The position numbers were made by a program, and so were the translations under genes. The notes below the pieces were generated by a model. It was not told the DNA's origin, made no database searches, and was given only the letters and a program-made list of their open reading frames with translations. A DNA stretch of 64,000 nucleotides from Methylobacterium sp. J-030 (GTDB taxonomy: Bacteria; Pseudomonadota; Alphaproteobacteria; Rhizobiales; Beijerinckiaceae): NCBI RefSeq assembly GCF_022829545.1, contig NZ_JAKSYM010000343.1:1-64000 (forward strand), written 5' to 3'. Of the stretch, positions 53,866 to 64,000 are shown one piece after another (within the stretch, counting starts at the first letter, position 1; every line of letters starts with the position of its first letter).

Positions 53866-54792
53866 ATGCTGCTTAACCGCCTGTTTCCCGTCTGCGCCGT
53901 CCTGGCTGCGGCCACGGCCTATGTCGCGCCGGACGCGTTCCTCCCGATACTCCCGCACGTCGCCGTCCTGCTGGCCGTGATCATGTTCGCCCTCGGCGTG
54001 ACGCTGCGGCCCGCGGATTTTGGGCGGATCCTGGCCCGCCCCGCGCCGGTCGCGGCCGGCGTGGTCGTCCATTACCTCGTGATGCCCGCCGCCGCCTGGG
54101 CCATCGCCCACGCCCTCGGCATGGGCACGGACCTCACGACCGGCATGGTTCTAGTCGGCAGCGTCGCCAGCGGCACGAGTTCCACCCTGATGGTCTACAT
54201 CGCCGGCGGCGATGTCGCCCTGTCGGTCACGGTCGCGGTGGCCTCGACGCTGGTCGGCCTCGTGGCGACGCCCCTTCTGGTGCGCCTCTACGTCGACGCC
54301 GCCGTGCCGGTGGACGTGGCGGGGCTCCTGGCCAGCCTCGCGCAGATCGTGGCCGCGCCGGTGGCCCTGGGACTGGCGCTCAACCAGCTCGCACCGCGCC
54401 TCGTCGGACGCGTCGAGCGCGCGTTGCCCGCCATCTCAATGGCCGCCATCCTGCTGATCATCGGCGCCGTCGTGGCCGGCAGCCGGGGAAGCATCGCCGC
54501 GGTCGGGCCCCTCGTGCTGCTGGCGGTGGTGCTCCACAACGGAGCCGGTCTGGTCTGCGGCTACTGGAGCGGGCGCCTGCTCGGCTTCGATGAGGGCACC
54601 TGCCGCACCCTGGCGCTGGAGGTCGGCATGCAGAATTCCGGCCTCGCGGCGGCCCTCGGCAAGCTCTATTTCTCGCCGCTCGCCGCCCTGCCGGGGGCGG
54701 TCTTCTCCGTGTGGCACAACCTGTCGGGCTCGGTGCTGGCCAGCTACTGGTCGAGCCGCGGTCTGGCCGGGGCTGGCCCTGAACGGCCTTGA
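53866..54792 (+). CDS. Bile acid:sodium symporter (BASS) family transporter
   Basis: A 308-residue membrane protein with about ten helices. ILPHVAVLLAVIMFALGVTLRPADFGRIL and GMVLVGSVASGTSSTLMVYIAGGDVALSVTVA are the two crossover-helix regions that bind substrate and sodium. ALEVGMQNSGLAAALGKLYF is the second repeat. Family members move small organic acids; the real substrate is unknown. The start is the ATG at 53866. It lies 100 bases before glmS on the same strand. Confidence 0.93.
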   Translation: MLLNRLFPVCAVLAAATAYVAPDAFLPILPHVAVLLAVIMFALGVTLRPADFGRILARPAPVAAGVVVHYLVMPAAAWAIAHALGMGTDLTTGMVLVGSVASGTSSTLMVYIAGGDVALSVTVAVASTLVGLVATPLLVRLYVDAAVPVDVAGLLASLAQIVAAPVALGLALNQLAPRLVGRVERALPAISMAAILLIIGAVVAGSRGSIAAVGPLVLLAVVLHNGAGLVCGYWSGRLLGFDEGTCRTLALEVGMQNSGLAAALGKLYFSPLAALPGAVFSVWHNLSGSVLASYWSSRGLAGAGPERP

Positions 54793-54892
54793 TCCGGTAC
54801 ACGTCACGCTTGGCTTGGGCCTGAGCGAACGGTCCGGACCTTGCGCGGCGCGTCCGCGCGGCGATCCCGGCCACAGAGCGAGAGACAATCCC

Positions 54893-56719
<1,827 letters not shown>

Positions 56720-56757
56720 GCGCGGCCGATCGCATCCGCGTGTGTCTGGATACGGCG

Positions 56758-56850
56758 CCGTCTTTGCGAGCGGAGCGAAGCAATCCGGTCGGCGCGAGGT
56801 TCACGGATTACACGCGCGCCTGGCTTGCTTCGCTGGGCGCGCGAAGACGG
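56758..56850. repeat. Long imperfect palindromic repeat
   Basis: Left arm 56758-56783 (CCGTCTTTGCGAGCGGAGCG..) and right arm 56825-56850 (TTGCTTCGCT..GAAGACGG) are complementary at 22 of 26 positions. The style 'TTTGCGAGCG-AGCGAAGCAATCC' is a recurrent intergenic repeat of Bradyrhizobium/Methylobacterium, from memory. It lies after glmS and could also act as a terminator or mRNA stabiliser. Confidence 0.75.
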
Positions 56851-56887
56851 TTCGCGCAATTCAGTTGATTCCGGAACGAGGCTCCGC

Positions 56888-58048
56888 ATGACCGCACGTC
56901 AGACCGACGCACTCCGCTGGCTCGATGGGCAGGAGGGCGCGATGCTGGCGCTCCTCGAAGAGCTCGTGAACATCGATTCGGGCTCCTACGACAAGCCGGG
57001 CGTGGACGCGGTCGGCACCCGCATCGCGGCGTTCCTGGCCGGCGAGGGCATCCCCGTCGCCACGATCCCGGTAGAGGGCTACGGCGATGCTCTGAAGGCC
57101 GAGGTCGCGGGCTCCGGCGGCGGCAACCGGCCGGTGGTGCTGATGGGTCACCGCGACACGGTCTTCCCGAAGGGCGTGGTGGCGCGCCGCCCGTTCCACG
57201 TGGCCGACGGCCGCGCCTACGGCCCCGGCGTCGCCGACATGAAGGCCGGGCTCGTGATGAACGCCTTCGTGCTGGCGGCCTATCACCGGGCCGGCGGGGC
57301 GACGGTGCCGCTGGTCGGCCTGTTCACCAGCGACGAGGAGATCGGCTCGCCGGCCTGCCGGCCGATCATCGAGGAGACCGCACGCGGCGCCCGCGCGGTG
57401 CTGAATTCCGAGCCGGGCCGGCCGACCGGCAACGTCGTCACCGGCCGCAAGGGCGGCGTGTTCATGCAGCTCGACGTGCTGGGCAAGGCGGCCCATTCCG
57501 GCGGCAATTACGCGGATGGCCGCAGCGCCATCCTCGAACTGGCCCACAAGACCGTGGCGTTCCACGCGATCACGGATCTAGACCGCGGCATCACGGTGAA
57601 TGTCGGGCTCGTCTCCGGCGGCCAGTCGGTCAACACCGTGGCGCCCCGGGCCATCTGCGAGATCGACCTGCGCTACGTCACCCCGGCCGACCGCGCGGAG
57701 GCCATGGACCGGATCGCCGCCATCGTGGCGGCCGCCACGGTCCCGGGCACCACTGCGCACCTGGCCATCAAGGGCGAGTTCCTGCCACTGGTGCAGGACG
57801 AAGGCGCCCGGGCCCTGTTCGAGACTTACGCTCAGGTGAGCGCGGGGCTGGGCCGGCCGGTCGAGGGCGAGTTCGCGGGCGGCTGCGCCGATTCCGGCTT
57901 CACCGCCAGCGTCGGCTGCCCGACCCTCTGCGCCGTCGGGCCGGTCGGCGGCAAGGCCCACTCGCCTGAGGAGTACCTGGAGGTGGGAAGCCTCGTGCCC
58001 CGGGCGCGGGCGATGGCGCAGACCATCGCCGCGCTGACGATCGGCTAA
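56888..58048 (+). CDS. M20 family metallopeptidase (glutamate carboxypeptidase-like)
   Basis: A 386-residue zinc-dependent exopeptidase or amidohydrolase close to carboxypeptidase G2. Metal ligands are visible: His in GHRDTVF, Asp in YGPGVADMK, Glu-Glu in TSDEEIGS, Glu in NSEPGR and His in GGKAHSPEE. The dimerisation domain lies at about residues 190-300. No signal peptide is seen, unlike secreted CPG2 enzymes, so it is probably cytosolic. The start is the ATG at 56888 with GAGG eight bases upstream. It converges on the serine hydrolase with a four-base stop overlap. Confidence 0.93.
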   Translation: MTARQTDALRWLDGQEGAMLALLEELVNIDSGSYDKPGVDAVGTRIAAFLAGEGIPVATIPVEGYGDALKAEVAGSGGGNRPVVLMGHRDTVFPKGVVARRPFHVADGRAYGPGVADMKAGLVMNAFVLAAYHRAGGATVPLVGLFTSDEEIGSPACRPIIEETARGARAVLNSEPGRPTGNVVTGRKGGVFMQLDVLGKAAHSGGNYADGRSAILELAHKTVAFHAITDLDRGITVNVGLVSGGQSVNTVAPRAICEIDLRYVTPADRAEAMDRIAAIVAAATVPGTTAHLAIKGEFLPLVQDEGARALFETYAQVSAGLGRPVEGEFAGGCADSGFTASVGCPTLCAVGPVGGKAHSPEEYLEVGSLVPRARAMAQTIAALTIG

Positions 58049-59175
58049 GCCCGCAAAGCCTCCACGAGGCGCAACAGGAACCCGTCGACGGCGCCCTTGT
58101 CGATCCAGCGCAGCACCGCGACGAGGTCGCGGTCCGGATCGCACCAGATCACGTTGTTGCCGGCGCCGAGCGCGCTGAACGATGCGGCGGAGAGGAGCGG
58201 CTTGGCGGCCGGCCCCCGGTTCAGCCACCAGAGATAGCCATAGCTCGCGAGCGTCGGCGATGGGGTCAGCATGGCGCGGATCCAGCGCTCCGACAGCAGT
58301 CGTCGCCCGTCCCAGGCGCCGCCGCGGGCGATAAGCAGCCCGAAGCGGGCATGGTCGTCGGCGCCGATGAACAGGCCGCCGCCCCAATGGCCGCCGCCCG
58401 GAACCGACTGGATCCGTCGCCCGTCGATCTCGACCCAGGCGTTGTCGTAACCGTGCCACGCCCAGTCCCGGGAGGCGCCGATCGGATCCAAGATCCGCTC
58501 GCGCAGCACCTCCGGCAAAGCACGGCCGAAGCGGCGCATCAGGCAGTAGGACAGCAGGTTCACCCGCACGTCGTTGTACTCGTAGTGGGTGCCCGGCGGC
58601 TTCAGCGCCCGCTTCTCGCCCTTACGGCTGTTGTCCGCCCCCGGGCCGATCTGCCGGAAATGGTCGACCTGATCGGATTTCTCGAAGAGCGTCCCCTGCC
58701 ACTCGCTCGATTGCTGAAGCAGGTGCCGCCACGTGATCGCGCCGTTGTGCGGGCCGTCGAGGAGCGGATCCGGCACGCTGTCGCGCACCGGCGCGTCCAC
58801 GTCGGGGATCAGCCCGTCATCGTGGGCAAGGCCCGCCAGGACAGCGAGGTAGCTCTTGGCGATCGAGAAGGTCATGTCGGGTCGAGCCGTATCGCCCCAG
58901 GCGGCGACCCGGCGGCCGCCCTTCAGGATCACGCCGGCCGGGCCACCCCGCTCCCGCACCGGCCCCGCGATGGCGCTCCACGGCCCGGTCTCGTTCCACT
59001 CGACGATCCCGACATAGCGGCCATCCGGATAGTACAGGCTGCGCGGCCACGCGCTCTCGTGCGCCGCGGCATAGGCGACCGCCTCCGCGAGGCGCCCGGG
59101 ATCGAAGCCGGCTGCGGCGGGATCGCCCTGTTCCCACGTCTCCCCCGGCCAAGACGGCGCCAGTCTCTGCTCCAC
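58045..59175 (-). CDS. Serine hydrolase of the beta-lactamase/class C family
   Basis: A 376-residue penicillin-binding-protein-fold hydrolase. FSIAKS supplies the SxxK pair (Ser104, Lys107). HYEYNDVRVN holds the YxN equivalent (YND). HWGGGLFIGADDHARFG is the usual later region. No signal peptide is seen, so it is likely a cytosolic esterase or amidase rather than a periplasmic beta-lactamase. The start is a GTG at 59175, with a strong GGAGGT seven bases upstream. An unusual about 60-residue N-terminal segment precedes the domain. Substrate unknown. Confidence 0.9.
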   Translation of the reverse strand: MEQRLAPSWPGETWEQGDPAAAGFDPGRLAEAVAYAAAHESAWPRSLYYPDGRYVGIVEWNETGPWSAIAGPVRERGGPAGVILKGGRRVAAWGDTARPDMTFSIAKSYLAVLAGLAHDDGLIPDVDAPVRDSVPDPLLDGPHNGAITWRHLLQQSSEWQGTLFEKSDQVDHFRQIGPGADNSRKGEKRALKPPGTHYEYNDVRVNLLSYCLMRRFGRALPEVLRERILDPIGASRDWAWHGYDNAWVEIDGRRIQSVPGGGHWGGGLFIGADDHARFGLLIARGGAWDGRRLLSERWIRAMLTPSPTLASYGYLWWLNRGPAAKPLLSAASFSALGAGNNVIWCDPDRDLVAVLRWIDKGAVDGFLLRLVEALRA

Positions 59176-59731
59176 GCCTCACCTCCACCATCCAGGCGCG
59201 GACCGCTACCGCACTTGCGGAGCCGGTCACGCGAGTGCCCCTCGGCCGATCGGCGCGGGACGGCCTCCGGACTTGGGCGTCCCACGGCGCCGACCGAAAG
59301 GAAAGCCCGCCGCGAGCTGCGAATGCGGCAGCAACGGGTCGCCTGCCGGCGGAGCGGTTGGCCGATCGGGCTCGACCCACCCCATGACTGGAATCGTCGG
59401 ACACCTGAAGTGACATGATCGTGGCGGTAAATATCGCGATACTTCGTATTCGTTTCCTTACAAAGTCAATTTTATAGTTGTACTCGAATTATTACAACCA
59501 AATAACTTTTGAAACGAGTCGCCACCAGAATGATCGTTCGTTTACGCAATGACAATTATATTTTATCACACTCCGTTACATGGTCACGATATGTCAGATT
59601 TGTCGCGCTAGAATCGTCTCGTTCGGATCATCCGATCAATGCACCCCTGATCTTCAAGATGTCATGCTTCGTTTCAGCATTCGCTCCAGTCGTGTGCGGG
59701 TATGACGGCGGCAGCGGGCTGAAAATCTCCG
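59176..59731. other. Spacer with AT-rich island
   Basis: No gene is convincing. Bases 59415-59620 are strongly AT-rich, including the palindrome ATATCGCGATA near 59432, and probably carry promoter(s) for the 59732 operon. A possible frame inside (59509-59742) begins with TTG and looks random. Confidence 0.4.
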
Positions 59732-60100
59732 ATGTTTATTGAACGAATACGATCCCAAGTTGGGCTCGGCCTACTCGGAAGCACCGTCGCCCTGGTTACG
59801 CCCCTGGCGCTGGTGGCGATGCCCCGCTCCGAAACCGTGGCCCTCGTCGGCCGCGCGGGATCCGATACCGGAGAGCTGGTCCGCATGGTCGCGGAGGCGG
59901 GGGGCTCGATCCTGAACCGGGGTGGGCGGCCGAACGTGTTGATCGCCCGCTCCGACAGCGCCGGCTTCGTCGGCCGCCTCTATGAGGCGGGGGCGCGGCT
60001 CGTCCTCGACGGCGGCGTCGCCGGCGGCTGCGGCCGTGCCGACCAAGCCCGTACGCCCCCCCGCAATACGCAACCCGCCTCCGGAAACTCGGACCGATGA
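59732..60100 (+). CDS. Small exported or membrane-anchored protein, unknown
   Basis: A 122-residue protein with an N-terminal hydrophobic segment (about residues 9-29, VGLGLLGSTVALVTPLALVAM) and an about 70-residue soluble part. That part has alternating beta/alpha character (TVALVGRAGSDTGELVRMVAEAGG, PNVLIARSDSAGFVGRLYEAGARLVL) and a Gly/Pro-rich tail. No family is recognised. The ATG at 59732 is the first in frame. Its stop overlaps the chemoreceptor start by four bases (ATGA), so it is made together with that receptor and may be its periplasmic partner. Confidence 0.75.
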   Translation: MFIERIRSQVGLGLLGSTVALVTPLALVAMPRSETVALVGRAGSDTGELVRMVAEAGGSILNRGGRPNVLIARSDSAGFVGRLYEAGARLVLDGGVAGGCGRADQARTPPRNTQPASGNSDR

Positions 60101-61563
60101 ACCACCTCGACGCTCTGCGGCTGAAGTTCGGCCGCTCCCTCATCGCGATCCTGTGGGCGCACGGGCTGGTCATCGCGGGCGCCGAGTCCGCGCTGACAGG
60201 CGGCCTGCCGACGCCGGGCCCGGTCGTGGCCGCAGCGATCCTGGCCGGGACGGCGACCCTGCTCTGGTGGCAGGATCCGATCGGCGCGGCCACGCGCATC
60301 GTCAGCGGGGTCGCACTGATCGGCATGGCGGCGATCTTCCTGATCGTCTTCGCCGGGCATCCCTGGCAGATCGATCTGCACATGTACTTCTTCGCCTGCC
60401 TCGCCGTGCTGGTCGGTTGGTGCGACTGGCGCGTGATCCTGGCGGCCACGGCCGCCACCGCGGTCCATCACCTCGCCCTCGATCTGGCGATGCCGGCGTT
60501 GATCTTCCCGCACGCCGCCGGCGACCTCGGCCGCGTCGTGCTGCATGCGGTGATCGTCGTGGTGGAGGCCGCCGTGCTGATCTGGGTCTGCCGGACCACG
60601 GTCAACTCCTTCCGGGCCCTGGGCGAATCGGAGATGGAGGCCCAGGCGCAGCTGGCCCGGGCTAGCGTTCTGGAGCGGGAAGCCGGGGCGGCCCAGGCCG
60701 CGCTGGAGGCGGCGCGGCGCAACGCGACCGAACAGCTCGCCCGGACCTTCGAGACGACCGTCGGCGGCATTCTGGACCACGTCTCCAGCGCGGCGACGAG
60801 CCTGCGCAGCGCGGCCGCCGACATGTCGGAAACGGCGACCGATTCGGCGCGCCGGTCGTCGGACGTGGCCGCCTCGGCCGGGGACGCGGCGCGCGCGGCC
60901 GAGAGCGCAGCCGCGGCGACCGCGCAGCTCGGGGCGTCGCTCGGCGAGATCGAGCGGCAGGTGAGCGGCTCTGCCGACCTCGCCAGCCGGACCGCCGCGG
61001 AAGCGGCCGACGCGGTGCCGCTCGTTCAGGAGCTGAGCGCGGCCGCGGAGCGGATCGGCGACGTGGTGGCGCTGATCTCGACGGTAGCGGCCCAGACCAA
61101 CCTGCTCGCCCTCAACGCCACGATCGAGGCCGCCCGGGCCGGCGAGGCCGGGCGCGGCTTCGCCGTCGTGGCGGCAGAGGTAAAGGAACTCGCCGGCCAG
61201 ACCGCGAAGGCGACCGAGGACATCGCCACGCAGGTCGGGCGGATCCAGTCCTCGACGCAGCGGGCCGTCGTCGCGGTGAACGGGATCACGGTCCACATCC
61301 GCGACATGAACGCCCTGGCCACGCAGATCACCGCCTCCGTGCGCGACCAGGGCGCCGCCGCCGAGCGCATCGTCCGCACCGTCGCGGAGGCGGCAGCCGG
61401 CACCGGCGCCGTGAGCTCGACCGTGTCGACCGTGGCCGGCGCCGTCGAGGCGACCGGGGCGACCGCCAGCAGCCTCCTGGCGTCTGCCTCGGAGCTCTCG
61501 GTTGAGTTCGACACGCTCGGTCAGGAGGTCGGCCGCTTCCTCGCCTCGGTCCGCGCCGCCTGA
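60097..61563 (+). CDS. Methyl-accepting chemotaxis protein with polytopic N-terminus
   Basis: A 488-residue chemoreceptor or MCP-like sensor. Five to six hydrophobic segments occupy residues about 15-170, in place of the usual two helices around a periplasmic domain, so sensing is probably within the membrane. There is no clear HAMP domain. A coiled coil (about 170-220) leads to the signalling domain, with the hairpin tip VAAQTNLLALNATIEAARAGEAGRGFAVVAAEVKELA. The C-terminus lacks a CheR/CheB tether pentapeptide. The start is the ATG at 60097, coupled to the small exported protein upstream. Confidence 0.93.
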   Translation: MNHLDALRLKFGRSLIAILWAHGLVIAGAESALTGGLPTPGPVVAAAILAGTATLLWWQDPIGAATRIVSGVALIGMAAIFLIVFAGHPWQIDLHMYFFACLAVLVGWCDWRVILAATAATAVHHLALDLAMPALIFPHAAGDLGRVVLHAVIVVVEAAVLIWVCRTTVNSFRALGESEMEAQAQLARASVLEREAGAAQAALEAARRNATEQLARTFETTVGGILDHVSSAATSLRSAAADMSETATDSARRSSDVAASAGDAARAAESAAAATAQLGASLGEIERQVSGSADLASRTAAEAADAVPLVQELSAAAERIGDVVALISTVAAQTNLLALNATIEAARAGEAGRGFAVVAAEVKELAGQTAKATEDIATQVGRIQSSTQRAVVAVNGITVHIRDMNALATQITASVRDQGAAAERIVRTVAEAAAGTGAVSSTVSTVAGAVEATGATASSLLASASELSVEFDTLGQEVGRFLASVRAA

Positions 61564-62383
61564 GGCGGCGGTCCGCCCGGCTCGCGGGAGGACGTCCGCC
61601 CATCCTGGCACGCCCGATCGGGCATGCATGTCGAGCCCGGAATGGGTGCCCCGAACGACGCGGTCGCGTGCGGCCAATCGCGATTGCGCCGGACGCAGGA
61701 CGCCACTCGCGATGTCGTCGATATTCGACCGGATCTATAGATAAAATATTATATTCCTTAACATTTGAATATGAAAATCGGCATACCGATCAGTTTTTCT
61801 ACCTAAATAATTTGCTTATCCATATCTTCTTGCAAGTTAACGCGAATCACCTAAGATAAAGTTGTGCGATATCCTGGAATGTCGCAGGACACATCTTGGT
61901 TTTTTATCGAATCATTCATGCGAAATACAACTTCTGCACGAGATTATTCTTATGGATGAACCGGTTTAAGCACGGATCAAGATCAGCGTAGGCGTTGTGA
62001 ACCGAGCGGAGTTGGCCGATGACCGATCCCGGTGCCAGACGGCGCGAAGCGACGGTGCCGGTTCCGGCCGGCATCGACGGACCGGCGATCATCGCCAACA
62101 GGGATCCAGGGCCGACCCGGCATCACCTCACCGATCCGACGAAACCGGGCGGGCGGGACGTCTAGATCCTTGTGATGCGCGATCCCGCCCCGAACCGGTG
62201 TCCCGCTCGGCCGAGCACGGTCCCGGACAACGTCCCGAAAGAGCCTCCCCGATTCTGGGAGCGACGATGGGTTGAGCCGCGCGTCAACGGAATACGGTGC
62301 GCCGGCCCTGTCCGCCGCCAACACCTGATGTCGCCACGTCGCGAAAGTCTTGCCTCCCCCATCCGTCAATATTGAGGTACACG
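61564..62383. other. 820-base spacer between chemoreceptor genes
   Basis: No confident gene is seen. Bases 61735-61960 are AT-rich, unlike their surroundings. A possible 48-codon frame (62019-62165, preceded by GGAG) is too short and unremarkable to call. Confidence 0.45.
61774..61798 (+). terminator. Weak terminator-like hairpin after the chemoreceptor
   Basis: AAAATCGG and CCGAT(CAG)TTTTT form a 5-bp stem with loop CATA, followed by a T run, 211 bases after the receptor stop. Confidence 0.3.
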
Positions 62384-64000
62384 ATGTCACTCAGTCGACT
62401 TTTATTTTTTTCAATTTTTACCCTCACGTTGATTGTGTTTGGTCTGGGATCAACGATCACCGTCGATGAAGTGTCGACCATCGAGGCGGTGAAGCGGACA
62501 GCCCTGCGGCTCAATGTTGCGAAATCGATGTCGAATATCCCCGCGACGCTCAACATCGAGCGCGGGCAATTGGTCATGGTGATCAACAGCGCCCCCACCG
62601 GCGATATACCGGACAACGCGGAGCACACGGCATTGCGCAGGGCGACCGACGCGGCGCTGGCCGCAGCCCGATCGTCGATCGAGGCTCTGGCAGCGACGGA
62701 GCCGACCGCGCAGCCGCTGATTGAACAGATCGCACGGCTGACGAAACTCTGGACGGACACGCGCGTGTCCGCCGCGGACCAGATCCGCCGCGCGCCCCCG
62801 GAGGCTCGGGCCGGTTTCATCGAAACCGTTATGAATCGCAGTTACGAGATCAACAATGATGCCCTGATGACGATGCACGATCAGACGCGTCTGGTCGCGG
62901 CCGTCGACGGCAACGCCTTCCGGTATGCCAATTTCGCGAGCATCGTGCTGGCCCTGCGCGACGCGGGCGGGCGGGAAGCGGGCATGCTGATGAACCTGAT
63001 CATGAGTGCCAAGCCCGCCTCGAAGGCCGATCGGGAAACCATCATCAGGCTCGGAGGACAGGTCGCCGAAGCTTGGTCCCGCCTCGGTCCGCTGGCCGAT
63101 CAGGAATCGACACCCGCGAAGCTCAGGGACGCGGTGCTGGCGGTCAAGCAGTCTTATATCGGCGAATTCAGCACCTTGAATCAGGCTGTCCTCAAAGCTT
63201 CGGAAACCGGAACTTATCCGTTAAGCCACGAAGAATTCAGATCAAAGACGGTGCCGATCTGGAAACCGGTGATCGCACTGCGCGATGCCGCTTTTGCCGA
63301 GGGCGATGCGTCGATCCAGAGCAAGCTGGCCGACGCGAAAGGGCGTCTCTATCTCGCTGTCGCCGCCATGCTGGGTTCGCTGGCGGTCGGCATCGGGATC
63401 CTGATCCTGGTCGACCGCCGCGTCTCACGGCCGATCCGCCTGATGACGGACAGCATGTCCTCCATTGCAGCCGGCAACCTCGGTCAGACCGTCCCCGGCA
63501 TCGGCCGCACCGATGAGATCGGCGGTATGGCGGCGGCCGTCGAAGTCTTTGGAACCGGTTTGACGCGCACGCGCGAACTCGAGGCCGAGAGCCAGCGCAA
63601 CCGCATGGAGGCCGACAGCCGCCGCAAGGCGATGCTCGAAGCCTTGAGTCACGACTTCCAGGCGAGCGTCGGCAAGGTGGTCGAGATCGTGGCCGGCTCG
63701 GCGAGCGCGCTGGAATCCAGCGCGGGTCGGATGAATGCGGCGGTGACCGGCTCGATCGCCAGCGCGAGCGCCGTGGCGGCGGCGGCCGAACAGGCCTCCG
63801 CCAATGTGTCGACCGTAGCAGGCGCGGCCGAGGGCCTGGGGTCGTGGGTGGAAGAGATCGGGCGACAGCTCGCGGAGTCCCGGGCCATGTCGTCCGCCGC
63901 CTCGGAAGAGGCCGACGCCACCACCGCGATCGTGCAGGATCTCGCCGTCAGCGCCGAGAAGGTCAGCGCGGTGGTCGCGCTGATCTCCGCTATCGCCAGC
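62384..64000 (+). CDS. Methyl-accepting chemotaxis protein, N-terminal part (runs off window)
   Basis: 539 codons are present without a stop; the signalling tip lies beyond the window. A membrane helix at about residues 5-25 (LFFSIFTLTLIVFGLGSTI) is followed by an about 295-residue periplasmic, mostly helical ligand domain. A second helix lies at about 324-344 (LYLAVAAMLGSLAVGIGILILV). A HAMP domain follows (RRVSRPIRLMTDSMSSIAAGNL..RTDEIGGMAAAVEVF). The methylation helices begin after about residue 410, and VVALISAI at the end starts the hairpin region. The start is the ATG at 62384 with GAGG eight bases upstream. The first 20 codons are AT-rich compared with the rest. Confidence 0.92.
   Translation, partial: MSLSRLLFFSIFTLTLIVFGLGSTITVDEVSTIEAVKRTALRLNVAKSMSNIPATLNIERGQLVMVINSAPTGDIPDNAEHTALRRATDAALAAARSSIEALAATEPTAQPLIEQIARLTKLWTDTRVSAADQIRRAPPEARAGFIETVMNRSYEINNDALMTMHDQTRLVAAVDGNAFRYANFASIVLALRDAGGREAGMLMNLIMSAKPASKADRETIIRLGGQVAEAWSRLGPLADQESTPAKLRDAVLAVKQSYIGEFSTLNQAVLKASETGTYPLSHEEFRSKTVPIWKPVIALRDAAFAEGDASIQSKLADAKGRLYLAVAAMLGSLAVGIGILILVDRRVSRPIRLMTDSMSSIAAGNLGQTVPGIGRTDEIGGMAAAVEVFGTGLTRTRELEAESQRNRMEADSRRKAMLEALSHDFQASVGKVVEIVAGSASALESSAGRMNAAVTGSIASASAVAAAAEQASANVSTVAGAAEGLGSWVEEIGRQLAESRAMSSAASEEADATTAIVQDLAVSAEKVSAVVALISAIAS

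Noticed and set aside
59509..59742. 77-codon frame in the AT-rich spacer
   Set aside because: Starts with TTG without a ribosome site, has no recognisable features and overlaps the better-supported gene at 59732.
61983..62390. Overlapping frames on both strands between the two chemoreceptors
   Set aside because: All are Arg/Pro/Gly-rich, with no motifs or ribosome sites good enough to call.

Overview
The window is high-GC (about 70 percent by eye) alphaproteobacterial chromosome. The rpsA - sppA - ihfB - lapA order with trpF convergent, the many TTG/GTG starts, and the style of the intergenic palindromes all fit Methylobacteriaceae, most likely Methylobacterium. That genus call is inference from gene order and protein style, not from a database search. 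I see no phage, insertion sequence, CRISPR array or rRNA operon. One tRNA is present, tRNA-Pro(GGG) at 16497-16573.

Layout. 1-9.9 kb is core genome: the end of a decayed transglutaminase-like gene, a Crp/Fnr regulator, rpsA with a strong terminator, an orphan HigA-like antitoxin, sppA, ihfB, lapA, trpF, a DUF2125 protein, plsC and small conserved proteins. 10.0-14.5 kb is an RND efflux pump with its membrane fusion protein, followed by a rhodanese. 15.1-18.0 kb holds a lone glycosyltransferase, the tRNA, a 57-residue small protein and an alpha/beta hydrolase.

18.2-27.1 kb (minus strand) is the most unusual part. It is a compact seven-gene operon: acyl carrier protein, acyl-CoA dehydrogenase-like flavoprotein, amino acid:carrier-protein ligase (a class II aminoacyl-tRNA synthetase homologue), DUF1839 protein, GH2 glycosidase, a two-domain alpha/beta hydrolase resembling exosortase-associated hydrolases, and an exported GH-A clan glycosidase. 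Most junctions overlap. I infer that an amino acid is loaded on the carrier, oxidised or held there, and delivered to a surface glycan or glycoconjugate that the glycosidases trim.

27.4-40.0 kb (plus strand) is a Wzx/Wzy-type exopolysaccharide cluster: acyltransferase-3, five GT4-type glycosyltransferases, a polysaccharide co-polymerase/BY-kinase, a flippase and a polymerase. A GGDEF-EAL protein lies directly downstream. No initiating sugar-phosphate transferase and no outer-membrane exporter is in the window.

41.9-50.3 kb carries a divergent SDR/ArsR-type pair around a perfect 20-bp-arm palindrome, a SCO copper chaperone, opgG, two small proteins, rpoN and glmU. Between glmU and glmS (50.3-54.9 kb) lie a divergent DUF2254/antiporter pair and a BASS transporter. 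56.9-59.2 kb has an M20 peptidase convergent with a serine hydrolase. The right end has two methyl-accepting proteins set among AT-rich spacers; the second runs off the window.
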